A DNA stretch of 64,000 nt from Nitrospiraceae bacterium UBA6905 (GTDB lineage Bacteria; Nitrospirota; Thermodesulfovibrionia; Thermodesulfovibrionales; UBA6898): assembly GCA_002451165.1 (NCBI GenBank), contig DKBH01000080.1, positions 1 through 64,000 of the forward strand. Direction: 5' to 3'. Positions 16,944 through 26,036 of the stretch are shown here, piece after piece (the stretch's first letter is position 1; every line of letters begins with the position of its first letter). A program made the position numbers and the translations under genes. Below the pieces are notes generated by a model, which worked only from the letters and a program-made list of their open reading frames with translations, searched no databases and had not been told where the DNA came from.

Positions 16944-17843
16944 TCAGGATAAATCACGGTGAATGATATGCGCGTCAATTGCGTCTCCGGATAGGGCTTT
17001 AGCAATTTTCTCAACTATTGCCGGAGAACGGTGCTTTCCTCCTGTGCAGCCGAATGCAATCGAGATATATGATTTTCCTTCACGGATATAATGTGGGATC
17101 AAAAAAGCAAGAAGATCAGAGATTTTTTTCATAAATTGTCTCGTGGCCGAATGGGAAAAGACATAATCCGAAACCTTCTTGTCTGTTCCGCTTAATTCTT
17201 TCAAAGCAGGAATAAAATGGGGGTTGGGAAGAAAGCGTACATCAAAGAGGAGATCAATGTTTTGGGGTATACCATACTTGAAGCCAAAAGATATGAGGCT
17301 TACTGCAAGCTCTGCATGTCCTGAACGGGGTGCATAGAATGCCGCAACAAGTCTTCGCAGCTCATGCGGAGAGAGCGCTGAGGTATCAATGACTCTGTCA
17401 GCATTATTCCTCAATACAAGAAGAGCTTTTTTTTCACTTCTTATGGCTTCATCGATAGATCCGCCGAGTGGATGCGGCCTCCGCGTCTCCTTGAATCGTC
17501 TAATAAGGACTGTCGGTTCTGCTTCAAGAAAGAGTATGTGGAGGGGAAAAACTTTTCTAAGTTCAGCGAGCGTAAGTTTAAGATCGCCGAGAAACTCCTT
17601 CTCGCGGATGTCTATGCCGATGGCGATGTGTGCAGAATTCTGCTGGTGCGATATCTTTTCGATTAACGCACGGATTAGAGAAACCGGCAAATTGTCTACG
17701 CAATAAAAACCTGCGTCTTCAACTGCTCGCAGGGCAACGGTCTTGCCTGAGCCGGACAGACCACTGACAACAAGGATTCTCGAACGAGCGCTTCTGCCGG
17801 TTGCCGCAGACCTCCATGTCGGACCTCTTTTGGTATGTCCCAT
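16944..17843 (-). CDS. rapZ: RNase adapter protein RapZ / UPF0042 nucleotide-binding protein
   Basis: 299 aa from ATG 17843, 7 bp after the hpf stop; a longer upstream extension would overlap hpf and has no RapZ character. P-loop ILVVSGLSGSGKTVALRAVED, then GFYCVDNLP, and the C-terminal FGCTGGKHRSPAIVEKIA typical of RapZ. In E. coli it senses GlcN6P and adapts RNase E to a small RNA; in other phyla it binds nucleotides or nucleotide-sugars with unclear targets. Context lptCAB-rpoN-hpf-rapZ matches the classic cluster, but ptsN, usually between hpf and rapZ, is absent. Confidence 0.93.
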   Translation of the reverse strand: MGHTKRGPTWRSAATGRSARSRILVVSGLSGSGKTVALRAVEDAGFYCVDNLPVSLIRALIEKISHQQNSAHIAIGIDIREKEFLGDLKLTLAELRKVFPLHILFLEAEPTVLIRRFKETRRPHPLGGSIDEAIRSEKKALLVLRNNADRVIDTSALSPHELRRLVAAFYAPRSGHAELAVSLISFGFKYGIPQNIDLLFDVRFLPNPHFIPALKELSGTDKKVSDYVFSHSATRQFMKKISDLLAFLIPHYIREGKSYISIAFGCTGGKHRSPAIVEKIAKALSGDAIDAHIIHRDLS

Positions 17844-17850
17844 GAACAGA

Positions 17851-18375
17851 TTATTTCGCGGGTTCGATGAGACCGAAATTGCCGTCCTTTCTGCGATAGA
17901 TAACATTGATATCGCTGCTCTTGTCGTTGATGAATACAAAAAAATCCTTATCGAGTAGCTCCATCTGCATGGATGCCTCATCAGGACTCATGGGTTTGAG
18001 ATCAAAGCGCTTATTTTTGATGATTCTGCCCCCTTCCGGTAACAGTACACCCCTCTCTTGGGGACCAACAGGTTTTGCTGCACCTTTTCTGTAGGAAGTA
18101 CTTTTTTCCTTATATTTCTTGACCTGTCGGTCGAGTTTTTCAGAAACCTCATCGATAGAAGAATAAATCTCTCCAGTAACGCTTTCTGCTTGGATGAGAA
18201 CTCCATTCGTCTTGAGCAGCACCTCGGCCTTATGGCGATATTTCTCAATGCTGAGGGTTACAATAGCCTCTGACGCTTCTGGCAGATACTTTGCAAACTT
18301 TATTATCTTGTCTTCAGAGTAATTCCGTAATGCCGGGGTCACTTCGAGATGTCTTCCATTCACTACAATGTTCAT
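17851..18375 (-). CDS. hpf: Ribosome hibernation-promoting factor, long form
   Basis: 174 aa from ATG 18375 with AAAGGAG upstream. The N-terminal domain (about 1-100; MNIVVNGRHLEVTPALRNY) binds the 30S decoding region. The C-terminal ~55 residues (KRFDLKPMSPDEASMQMELL, then YRRKDGNFGLIEP) are the dimerisation domain of long-form HPF, which joins 70S ribosomes into 100S particles. Co-transcribed between rpoN and rapZ, as in many Gram-negatives where the short form is more usual. Confidence 0.94.
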   Translation of the reverse strand: MNIVVNGRHLEVTPALRNYSEDKIIKFAKYLPEASEAIVTLSIEKYRHKAEVLLKTNGVLIQAESVTGEIYSSIDEVSEKLDRQVKKYKEKSTSYRKGAAKPVGPQERGVLLPEGGRIIKNKRFDLKPMSPDEASMQMELLDKDFFVFINDKSSDINVIYRRKDGNFGLIEPAK

Positions 18376-18419
18376 ACGTTCTCCTTTCTTCAATGCAATG
18401 TCCGTCGTTATCGTTGTCG

Positions 18420-19856
18420 TTATCGTCTCCTCTGACTCTGCGACGGGATTTTCAACTCTTCCCGATACTTCGCTATGGTTCTTCTCGCTATCGTAATATT
18501 CTGGCTCTTGAAAATATCTCCTATTTTCATGTCGCTGAGCGGTGATGCGGGGTCCTCTTCAGATATTATCTTTCGGATCATCTCTTTTACAGACGTGGAT
18601 GAAAGCTCGCCCGCATCGCTTGGTATTGCATTACTAAAAAAGTACTTGAAGCTGAATATGCCATGAGGACAGGCAAGATATTTATTTGAAGTCACTCTGC
18701 TGATGGTACTTTCATGAAGACTCAGTTCAGTCGCGATATCTCTCAGATTAAGCGGCTTCAAGTTGCTTACATCGCCATCAAAAAAGTCACACTGGTATGT
18801 AAGAATGCTTTCCGTCACTCGGTAAATCGTTTTATTTCTTTGATCAAGGCTCTTAATGAGCCATACTGCCGAGCGTAGCTTTTCCTCAAGGAACTGTCGT
18901 TCTTCTTTTGAAACAAGGTTTTTTTGAGTAAGAAGGCGGTGATAATAGCTGTTAATCCTGAGTTTTGGCAGCCCTTCATCATTCAGGAGAATCTGATATC
19001 CAGAATCGGCCTTTATTATGAAGACATCGGGACTGATATAATTCGTGGAGGCAACGGTGAAATTGCGAGCGGGCTTGGGGTCAAGCCCTTCGATGACTTT
19101 TACAGCGGCAGTAACATCGTCTGCAGAAACATTGCACAAACGGGCAATATTCTGATACTTCTTCTTGCTGACAAGATCAAGATGATCTGAAATGATGGTC
19201 TCCACGAGCGTACCGCGCAGATTAAGTGGCCTGAGCTGCAGAAGAAGACACTCCTTAAGATTTCGTGCTGCAATACCCGGGGGGTCAAAACTCTGGACAA
19301 GGATGAGAGCCTCTTCCACAATTTCCGGCGAAGCCTGCGAAATCCTCTGGATTTCCTCGTCTGTCGCTATGAGGTAACCGTTTTCGTCAATATTGCCGAT
19401 GATAAGTTCAGCAACACGGCGTACTTCGTCTGCTTCGTGACATAGACGCAACTGCCAGATGAGATGGTCGTATAGATCAGGAGAACTGCTGAGAAACTGC
19501 TCGAAGGAAGGGTGGGTGACATTGCCCGACGTAAAATATCCAAGATCTCTGCCGTCCGAGCTACGCTCATCAAAATAGTCATCGGCTGTGAACGTGCTCA
19601 AGCCCTCGAGTGGAACCTCTGCGTCATCTCGATAGTCTTCGGACTGTTCAATCGACTCCTTTTCCTCGAATGAGAGGTCATCGTCAGCGATAATGTCCGT
19701 CGATTCTTCCAGAAACGGGTTTTCCGTAAGCTCCTGATTGAGAGTCTGTGACAGTTCCAGCTGTGGCATTTGAAGCAGCTTGATAGCCATCTGAAGCTGG
19801 GGCGTAAGGACCAGTTTTTGCGAAAGCTTTAGTTCAAGTCGACTTTCAAGCGCCAT
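18420..19856 (-). CDS. rpoN: RNA polymerase sigma-54 factor
   Basis: 478 aa. Region I begins ALESRLELKLSQKLVLTPQL with the Gln/Leu-rich activator-interaction helix. An acidic region II follows (about residues 50-95), then the core-binding domain. The carboxy end has the HTH and the RpoN box ARRTIAKYREELKIP that contacts the -24 promoter element. It overlaps the lptB stop by 1 bp. No sigma-54 activator is encoded in this window. Confidence 0.97.
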   Translation of the reverse strand: MALESRLELKLSQKLVLTPQLQMAIKLLQMPQLELSQTLNQELTENPFLEESTDIIADDDLSFEEKESIEQSEDYRDDAEVPLEGLSTFTADDYFDERSSDGRDLGYFTSGNVTHPSFEQFLSSSPDLYDHLIWQLRLCHEADEVRRVAELIIGNIDENGYLIATDEEIQRISQASPEIVEEALILVQSFDPPGIAARNLKECLLLQLRPLNLRGTLVETIISDHLDLVSKKKYQNIARLCNVSADDVTAAVKVIEGLDPKPARNFTVASTNYISPDVFIIKADSGYQILLNDEGLPKLRINSYYHRLLTQKNLVSKEERQFLEEKLRSAVWLIKSLDQRNKTIYRVTESILTYQCDFFDGDVSNLKPLNLRDIATELSLHESTISRVTSNKYLACPHGIFSFKYFFSNAIPSDAGELSSTSVKEMIRKIISEEDPASPLSDMKIGDIFKSQNITIARRTIAKYREELKIPSQSQRRR

Positions 19857-20578
19857 CAGAGTCTGAACTCCTCACCTAGATAGGCTTCCTTGACCTTAGG
19901 GGTAGCAATAAGTTTTTCAGGAATACCTTCCTCAAGAATTTCACCGTTGCTGATGATATAGGCTCGATCAGTAATAGAAAGGGTATCTCTGACATTATGA
20001 TCAGTAATGATTATGCCGAGCCCTTTCGCTTTAAGATAAGTCATCATCTTCTTCAGTTCGATGATTGCAAGGGGATCGATGCCGGCAAAGGGTTCATCGA
20101 AGAGCATAAATGTCGGATGTGTCGCAAGTGCACGAGCGATTTCGCAGCGTCTTCTTTCTCCACCCGAAAGTTTGTATCCTTCCCTTGATGAGAATTCTTC
20201 AAGATGAAACTCCCTGAGCAGTACGTCAACCTCCTCGTCTATCTCGCTTCGGGAGAGCCCTTTTATTTCTAGGACAGCCCGCAGATTATCTTCGACCGTG
20301 AGTTTACGGAAGATCGACGGTTCCTGGGGAAGGTAGCTGATGCCGCTGAGCGCCCGCTGATACATAGGTAGTGCGTTGATCTCCTTGCCGTCAAGCAAAA
20401 TACTTCCACGTTCCGGACGAATAAGTCCGAGTATGCTGTAAAACGTCGTAGTTTTTCCCGCCCCGTTTGGTCCGAGAAGTCCGACAATCTCGGAAGTAGA
20501 AACGGAAAGGTCGATGTGATTTAACACAACTTTCTTGCCGTATTGTTTACGCAGTCCGGTGACAACAAGTGTATGCAT
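19856..20578 (-). CDS. lptB: LPS export ABC transporter ATPase LptB
   Basis: 240 aa ABC ATPase from ATG 20578, six bases after CAGGA; an ATG at 20584 is possible but would have no spacing to the SD. Walker A GLLGPNGAGKTTTFYSILG, signature YKLSGGERRRCEIARALA, Walker B MLFDEPFAGIDP, and the LptB-like LPQEPSIFRKLTVEDNL. It drives LPS extraction from the inner membrane with LptFG (not in this window) and the LptC/LptA bridge encoded just upstream. Confidence 0.96.
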   Translation of the reverse strand: MHTLVVTGLRKQYGKKVVLNHIDLSVSTSEIVGLLGPNGAGKTTTFYSILGLIRPERGSILLDGKEINALPMYQRALSGISYLPQEPSIFRKLTVEDNLRAVLEIKGLSRSEIDEEVDVLLREFHLEEFSSREGYKLSGGERRRCEIARALATHPTFMLFDEPFAGIDPLAIIELKKMMTYLKAKGLGIIITDHNVRDTLSITDRAYIISNGEILEEGIPEKLIATPKVKEAYLGEEFRL

Positions 20579-20580
20579 TA

Positions 20581-21045
20581 TCATTCCTGCTTATTCTTGA
20601 GGATAACCTTGCTGTTTTCGACTATTGAGCGATCATCCTTTGTAAAAAAGATGATTTTAGTTCCCGTGACAACGTTCTCCCCGTCAACGGCACGAGGGCT
20701 GCCAGAAAAAACAACCTTCTCCTCGTCAGCAAAATACGTTGCCTCTTTTGCTGTAATAACCTTTGCATCGCGATAGACTTTAACGTCGCCTTTCGCTTCG
20801 ATCTTGGTTACATCACCGCCTTGCTCACTGTAATAAACCATCATCCAGTCAGCCTGGATCGTCATATCTGAAGTCTTGGCGATTACATTCTTTTCAAAAA
20901 GAGCAGTGTGCAGCTTGTTATCGGCAGTGAGTGTTTCGGAGGTGACGGTTATCGGTCCCTTAATCTTTTCCTTCGGTTCGTCTGCCATAGCATATGCTGA
21001 CAAGATAAGAAAAAAGATGCTAGCGGTTAAAAGTCGCCTTGACAT
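20581..21045 (-). CDS. lptA: LPS transport periplasmic protein LptA
   Basis: 154 aa. Signal peptide RLLTASIFFLILSAYAMA, then an OstA/LptA beta-jellyroll (PITVTSETLTADNKLHTALF, VTKIEAKGDVKVYRDAKVIT). It forms the periplasmic bridge between LptC and LptD. It overlaps lptC by 26 bp at the start and lptB at the end. Sequence is short and diverse in this family; the lptC-lptA-lptB order makes the call secure. Confidence 0.9.
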   Translation of the reverse strand: MSRRLLTASIFFLILSAYAMADEPKEKIKGPITVTSETLTADNKLHTALFEKNVIAKTSDMTIQADWMMVYYSEQGGDVTKIEAKGDVKVYRDAKVITAKEATYFADEEKVVFSGSPRAVDGENVVTGTKIIFFTKDDRSIVENSKVILKNKQE

Positions 21046-21532
21046 TGTTCAATATCCTCACTTTTTGCTCGTTATTGTCAGCTCGCAAGCCTCTGCCTTC
21101 GAGATTGAACCTCTTACCTTGCACCGTTACCTTGTCCTCGGTTTCCAGTATGCCTTCGGCGCTGTCAATGAGAGCCTGACTTGTGGTTATAACGTAATTC
21201 TCGTTCTGCGCCGTAATAATCCCATCGATAGTCACATGTTTTGTCTCCATGTTGTAAAGACCTTTTTCTGCCCGGACCTTCATGCCCTGCTTTTCCATAT
21301 TCATCTGAATGCCGCTCAGCAAAGCTTCCTTGCCATCCTTCGAAAGGTCAGCACGGTCGGCCGTAAGGACCCATTCCGTAACACCGTCTTTCTTGTTAAT
21401 GATTTTAAGGCCTTCAAAGTAGGAATTCCCCGCCAACTGAACGTTCAGTCGTGCCACTTTCTCTGAGCGTAGGTAGAAAAGCAGAGCGGAAGAAATTATT
21501 ATTAACAAAAGGAAAATAAGCTTTTTTTTCAC
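21020..21532 (-). CDS. lptC: LPS export protein LptC
   Basis: 170 aa from a GTG start. One N-terminal transmembrane helix (LIFLLLIIISSALLFYL) followed by a jellyroll domain (EWVLTADRADLSKDGKEALL, KVRAEKGLYNMETKHVTIDG) typical of LptC/YrbK. It anchors the LPS bridge to the LptBFG complex. No SD precedes the start; a TACAAT hexamer lies 7 nt upstream, so the transcript may be leaderless. First gene of the lptCAB-rpoN-hpf-rapZ operon. Confidence 0.88.
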   Translation of the reverse strand: MKKKLIFLLLIIISSALLFYLRSEKVARLNVQLAGNSYFEGLKIINKKDGVTEWVLTADRADLSKDGKEALLSGIQMNMEKQGMKVRAEKGLYNMETKHVTIDGIITAQNENYVITTSQALIDSAEGILETEDKVTVQGKRFNLEGRGLRADNNEQKVRILNNVKATFNR

Positions 21533-21539
21533 TAAAAAA

Positions 21540-21545
21540 ATTGTA
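21540..21545 (-). promoter_or_regulatory. -10 element of lptC operon (possible leaderless start)
   Basis: On the minus strand TACAAT ends 7 nt before the lptC GTG; a weak TTTACT lies 17 nt further upstream. The seven bases between are a T-run and A, with no SD. Confidence 0.45.
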
Positions 21546-21588
21546 TCATACGTAGTGCGTTAAGTAAAGGCAAAAAGTATGCCAAGAA

Positions 21589-22413
21589 TTACTTGGCAAT
21601 GCTTAGAAGAGCTGTTCTCATTACGTCTACCGGTGGACGGGTGCCGGTCCATAGCTCAAAAGCGTAGGCACCCTGCCACAGCAACATGCCGAGGCCATTT
21701 GCCGTTCGGCATCCCTTTTGCTGCGCTTTCATGAGAAGCGTGGTTTGTCGGTATATAAGGTCACAGACGATCTGGAAAGGGCTCAAGAGGTCGGTATCAA
21801 GGGGAAGGGGGTCATCATCTTTCAGTCCGAGTGAGGTGGCATTAATGATGATATCGTAATCGGACAAAAAGGAGAGATCCTTCACGACAATAGCATTCCC
21901 CGTGGTTCGTGAGAGGAATGATGCCAGAGCAACAGCTTTTTCATGGGTTCTATTATATATGTGAAGGCTTTTGGCATTTCTGCTGAGATAATGGCCAACG
22001 GCACGGGAAGCTCCTCCTGCTCCGACAATGAGGGCCTTGCATCCCTCAAGGGTAATGCCCTGCTCCTGAAGGGCTGTAGCAAAGCCCCTACCATCAGTAT
22101 TGTGTCCGGTAAGTCTGCCCTTCGTGTTGATAATTGTGTTCACAGCGCCAATAGCCAAGGCCTCTTCATCTACGCTGTCCAGGAAGGGCAATGAAGCTTC
22201 CTTATGCGGTATGGTAAGATTAACGCCGCACATATTCAATGAACGAATCGCCTCAATGGCGTTCGAAAGACGGTCGGGACTCACGAGAAATGGCAGGTAG
22301 CGATAGTCAAGGCCACAGTGAGAAAAAGCAGCATTTTGCATATATGGCGAGAGCGTATGTTCAACGGGCCAGCCAAAGATGCCCGTGATCTTTGTTTTTC
22401 CCGAAATCTGCAT
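21589..22413 (-). CDS. aroE: Shikimate dehydrogenase (NADP+)
   Basis: 274 aa. Reduces 3-dehydroshikimate to shikimate in aromatic amino-acid synthesis. N-terminal substrate motif FGWPVEHTLSPYMQNAAF, catalytic NLTIPHKEA (Lys) and NHNTDGRG-like GHNTDGRGF; NADP-binding LIVGAGGASRAVGHYL followed by YNRTHEKA. C-terminal GLGMLLWQGAYAFELWTG is typical. Last gene of the rsmB-to-aroE minus-strand run, 4 bp after the DUF512 gene. Confidence 0.96.
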   Translation of the reverse strand: MQISGKTKITGIFGWPVEHTLSPYMQNAAFSHCGLDYRYLPFLVSPDRLSNAIEAIRSLNMCGVNLTIPHKEASLPFLDSVDEEALAIGAVNTIINTKGRLTGHNTDGRGFATALQEQGITLEGCKALIVGAGGASRAVGHYLSRNAKSLHIYNRTHEKAVALASFLSRTTGNAIVVKDLSFLSDYDIIINATSLGLKDDDPLPLDTDLLSPFQIVCDLIYRQTTLLMKAQQKGCRTANGLGMLLWQGAYAFELWTGTRPPVDVMRTALLSIAK

Positions 22414-22417
22414 GGCA

Positions 22418-23725
22418 TCAGCCCACGTTTTCCGCCATGAGTACCGTATCTATAAGACCCTGCGGCGTGCCGTCAGTCACAAGAACCTTGATGCCGAGCG
22501 CGTCTTCGACATCAGGTACCGTCACGTTATCAAGCAATAGCGAATCACCTTCTCTGAGTACAACGTCAGGAATGAGAAGAAAGTCATGATGGTCAGAATT
22601 GTCATGCAGCGTGGAAATAATATCTCTTCCTGTGAGGAGGCCTGTGACCGTTACCTCTTCTCCAAAAAACCTGTTTTCCACAGGGACAACATCGACCGTC
22701 AGTCGTTCTCTTTCAGCAAGCCGCCCAAGAAATTTCTTCAAGAATGGATAAAAAGAACTACCAGTGAAGGTGAGGTATTTTCTTTTTTGGTGCGGGGCCC
22801 GCGGCACTTTTACCTTTCTGGACTGGCTCATGAAAAGAGGAACCATACCAACTCCGTTTTCGATCTGGGGGAGATCTCCATAATCTGATAACGATGGAAA
22901 GGAAGTCTCTGCCTTGATATACATTTCGTCCGAGCAGTACACGATCGATTCTCCGTGTTTTTTTCTGAAGCGTTTTTGAAAGGCATCAACAGTTGCTATG
23001 GCTTTACGTGCATCCTCTTTTGTAACTGATGCAAGCTGTATTTTTCGGTGCTTTGTCAAGCCAACGGGCACAATAGCAATAGACGCCGCATAGGGATGAT
23101 ATTTATAGATATCCTGGATGGTGTTGCCTAATTCCTTCCCATCGTTAAAACCAGGACACAAGACAATCTGAATATGCATTCTGATTTTATGGTCAGCAAA
23201 AAACTTCAGTTCCTTTTTGATATCGGCAGCTTTTGTATTGCCAAGCATCCTGCCTCGCAGGGCCTTGTTGGTAGTATGCACGGAAAGATAGAGCGGACTT
23301 AGCCTTTGTTCGACGATTCTCCTGCGTTCTTCATCTGTTACATTGGAAAGCGTAATATAATTTCCATACAGGAAGGAAAGACGGTAATCTTCATCCTTGA
23401 TATAGAGAGCTTTTCTCAGACCTTTAGGTAGCTGCTTCACAAAACAGAAAACGCAGTTGTTCTTGCAAGTCTTAACCTTCATCGGACTAAAAGTTATGCC
23501 GAGGTCGGTTCTGTCTTCCGGGGACAGGCGAAGCCTTTTTTTCGTCTTATCCCGAACATATTCGATGTCTACTACATCTCCATCACGATAATACATGAAG
23601 TCAATGACGTCTCGTAGCGGCATGGTATTAATATTTGTGATGACATCACCCGGCTTAAGCCCGGCGGCGTCGGCAACACTGCTAGGGGCGATACTCTCGA
23701 TGGTTATGCCTTTATTAAAGAGCAT
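22418..23725 (-). CDS. DUF512-family protein: PDZ plus radical SAM-like domain
   Basis: 435 aa from ATG 23725 (an ATG 27 nt upstream is also possible). The N-terminal ~65 residues are a PDZ-like domain (ITIESIAPSSVADAAGLKPG). Then comes CKNNCVFCFVKQLPKGLRK with the CxxxCxxC motif, a TIM-barrel-like middle and the DUF512 C-terminal domain (LTGRDIISTL, LIPDVVLREGD). Widespread in anaerobes and Firmicutes with unknown function; possibly an iron-sulfur enzyme acting on a protein or RNA. Co-encoded with pgsA and aroE here. Confidence 0.9.
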   Translation of the reverse strand: MLFNKGITIESIAPSSVADAAGLKPGDVITNINTMPLRDVIDFMYYRDGDVVDIEYVRDKTKKRLRLSPEDRTDLGITFSPMKVKTCKNNCVFCFVKQLPKGLRKALYIKDEDYRLSFLYGNYITLSNVTDEERRRIVEQRLSPLYLSVHTTNKALRGRMLGNTKAADIKKELKFFADHKIRMHIQIVLCPGFNDGKELGNTIQDIYKYHPYAASIAIVPVGLTKHRKIQLASVTKEDARKAIATVDAFQKRFRKKHGESIVYCSDEMYIKAETSFPSLSDYGDLPQIENGVGMVPLFMSQSRKVKVPRAPHQKRKYLTFTGSSFYPFLKKFLGRLAERERLTVDVVPVENRFFGEEVTVTGLLTGRDIISTLHDNSDHHDFLLIPDVVLREGDSLLLDNVTVPDVEDALGIKVLVTDGTPQGLIDTVLMAENVG

Positions 23726-24278
23726 CGGCGATCTGTAACCCCTTATAGACATATTGGAGGCCGGATAAGACGGTTAATGCCGCTGTAATCACAAAAAGGA
23801 ACTCCCTGGGGATGGTTATGGATGGCATGTTAACGCTGAGCAAGATAACAGCAAGCGTAAGAAGCTGAAAAGCGATGGCAGTCTTACCCAGTAGGACAGG
23901 ATCTATCCTCACGTCATGTGTAATCATATAGAGGAGAAGCCATCCAATGATCACGATGACGTCCCTACTGATGACAATAATTGTGAGCCAGAGGGGGATC
24001 CAGGCTTTGAAAGAGAAGAGAATGAAAGAAGATGTGAGCAACAACTTGTCTGCGAGAGGGTCAAGGAATGTACCGAGAGCTGTCTTCTGGTCCGTCACCC
24101 GTGCGATGTAGCCGTCGAGCAGGTCGGTAACAGCAGCTAGGACAAAGAGAAAAAGGGCATGTTGATATTTCTTATAAATGACAGCGGTAATGAAAACGGG
24201 GATAAGAATTATCCGAATAACAGTCAAGGCATTGGGCAAATTAACAATTCTCAAAAAGACAGTTCTCTCGGCATTCAT
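23715..24278 (-). CDS. pgsA: CDP-diacylglycerol--glycerol-3-phosphate 3-phosphatidyltransferase
   Basis: 187 aa inner-membrane enzyme committing CDP-diacylglycerol to phosphatidylglycerol. The CDP-alcohol phosphatidyltransferase motif DGYIARVTDQKTALGTFLDP (pattern DGxxAR...GxxxDxxxD) is complete, with several hydrophobic helices before and after. It overlaps the DUF512 gene by 11 bp. Substrate is inferred from the family and length rather than proven. Confidence 0.93.
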   Translation of the reverse strand: MNAERTVFLRIVNLPNALTVIRIILIPVFITAVIYKKYQHALFLFVLAAVTDLLDGYIARVTDQKTALGTFLDPLADKLLLTSSFILFSFKAWIPLWLTIIVISRDVIVIIGWLLLYMITHDVRIDPVLLGKTAIAFQLLTLAVILLSVNMPSITIPREFLFVITAALTVLSGLQYVYKGLQIADAL

Positions 24279-24313
24279 TCCATGTGATATAGATTAGGAC
24301 AAGCTGCTATCAA

Positions 24314-25399
24314 TTAGGGAATATTAAACGGCGCTTGAGCAAAATTCAGTTGCACCCCCAATTTATTATAACAAAGTGGATTCTTTTTTCCAGCGACAAA
24401 TGAAAGGAGCATTGTCGCATGGCATAGTTCAATCTTAAACCCATATTTTTTTGCCAGTTCTCTCGAGTCACGAAAACATGTTTCGGCCTTTGCCGTATCG
24501 CCGTTAAGCAGTGCTATTTCACCGAAAGCTAGCTGACAATAAATGAGACCTCGAGGATCCTTCGTCTTTTTGAACAGTGCTTTAGACTTATTGAAATAGG
24601 ATCGCGCTGAGGAAAGATCGAGAAGCATTTTGTATGTCGTGCCGACGCTCCAGAGCGTATAGGCATAGCTAACCCTGTCGCCAATCTTTCGGTAAACGCG
24701 AGCTGCATCTGAAAAGGATTCAAGGGCTTGACGATATTTGCCTGACATGCGATATGCATTGCCAATTCCACAATAGGAATAGGCTGTACCAAAGGCATCG
24801 CTCAGTTTCTGAAAGAGGGCATTGGCAGACCGATAATAGGCGAGCGAATCCCTAAATCTTCCGGCGACTCGAGATGTGCCGCCGAGACCACAGAGACAAT
24901 ACCCAACCCCGGAACGAGCGCGTATGGACTGAAAAGCTTCAAATGCTTCCTGATATGTATCGAAAGCCCGCGGGATGTCCCCTTTAATTCTCAGGGCGCC
25001 AGCTATTGACCAAAGGGTAAAGGCGATTCCTTCCCGGTCCTCATTTTTTTGATAAAACCGTAACGCCTTTTTCAGCAGAACTAGACCAAGCCGCCAGTCT
25101 CCTCTCCCTCTGCGCGAAAGACCCCAGCCTGCCTGAGCATCAGCAACACCAACAGCATCCGCGATCTTACGGGCTTCAGTTACAGCCCTCACATAGGCCT
25201 TCTCTGCGCTGACGAAATCGCCTGTCATACGACAGACATCTCCGATAGAAAGCAGGCCGGCTACTGCTGCATGCATATCCCTAGCCGCGATGCTCTTTTT
25301 CAAAGCCATTCTGAACGTTCGCAGCGCGTCATTATATCTGCTTTCTTGCCTGGAACGTTCCGCGCGAGCAAATAATCTGCTAATTTCCGAGGAGTACAT
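24314..25399 (-). CDS. Tetratricopeptide-repeat protein
   Basis: 361 aa, almost entirely TPR units with a 40-residue period (at least seven; the MalT/TTC-like long variant, e.g. AFTLWSIAGALRIKGDIPRA, YSYCGIGNAYRMSGKYRQAL, YTLWSVGTTYKMLLDLSSA). No signal peptide or membrane helix, so probably cytosolic protein-protein scaffold. It overlaps rpe by 20 bp and precedes pgsA by 35 bp. No catalytic domain and no known function; it resembles TPR proteins common in Nitrospirota and Deltaproteobacteria genomes. Confidence 0.85.
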   Translation of the reverse strand: MYSSEISRLFARAERSRQESRYNDALRTFRMALKKSIAARDMHAAVAGLLSIGDVCRMTGDFVSAEKAYVRAVTEARKIADAVGVADAQAGWGLSRRGRGDWRLGLVLLKKALRFYQKNEDREGIAFTLWSIAGALRIKGDIPRAFDTYQEAFEAFQSIRARSGVGYCLCGLGGTSRVAGRFRDSLAYYRSANALFQKLSDAFGTAYSYCGIGNAYRMSGKYRQALESFSDAARVYRKIGDRVSYAYTLWSVGTTYKMLLDLSSARSYFNKSKALFKKTKDPRGLIYCQLAFGEIALLNGDTAKAETCFRDSRELAKKYGFKIELCHATMLLSFVAGKKNPLCYNKLGVQLNFAQAPFNIP

Positions 25400-26036
25400 T
25401 CAATTTTTCCATGGTCTTGTGATAATCCGCCGACTCGAAAAAAGCGGATCCCATCACAAGGATATCCGCACCAGCATCAGCAATCTGCTTTGCATTATCA
25501 ATCTTTACGCCGCCGTCAACCTCAATACGTGCGGAGAGGCCTGCGTCCATCATCATTTTTTTCATGCGTTTTATTTTGTCGAGGGTTAGGGGAATGAACT
25601 TCTGTCCGCCGAAGCCCGGGTTTACAGACATGATAAGCACGAGATCCACGTCTTGAATAACATGCTCAAGAAAAGATATGGGTGTAGCAGGATTTATCGA
25701 AACACCGGGCTTGCTGCCCTGTTCCCGTATTGCCTGAATAGTCCTGTGCAGATGGTGAGACGCTTCAGTATGGACGGTAAGAAAATCCGCGCCGGCCTTC
25801 GCAAAGCTGGGGATATACTTGTCAGGGTCTTCGATCATAAGATGCACGTCCAGAGGAAGCTTCGTGATTTTTTTGATCTGTGCAACTATGAAATAGCCGA
25901 TTGTGATGTTCGGCACAAAATGACCATCCATGATATCAATATGCAGCATATGCGCTCCTGCCGCTTCGGCTGCCTGAATCTCATCTCCCAGCCGCATGAA
26001 ATCAGCAGAGAGGATCGATGGCGCAATCTTGATCAT
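25380..26036 (-). CDS. rpe: Ribulose-phosphate 3-epimerase
   Basis: 218 aa TIM-barrel enzyme interconverting ribulose-5-P and xylulose-5-P. Motifs: IAPSILSADFMRLGDEI, MLHIDIMDGHFVPNITIG (metal His and Asp), LDVHLMIEDPD, MSVNPGFGGQKFIP and EVDGGVKIDNA with the catalytic Asp. It overlaps the PASTA gene by 4 bp. Standard length. Confidence 0.97.
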   Translation of the reverse strand: MIKIAPSILSADFMRLGDEIQAAEAAGAHMLHIDIMDGHFVPNITIGYFIVAQIKKITKLPLDVHLMIEDPDKYIPSFAKAGADFLTVHTEASHHLHRTIQAIREQGSKPGVSINPATPISFLEHVIQDVDLVLIMSVNPGFGGQKFIPLTLDKIKRMKKMMMDAGLSARIEVDGGVKIDNAKQIADAGADILVMGSAFFESADYHKTMEKLNVLLGN

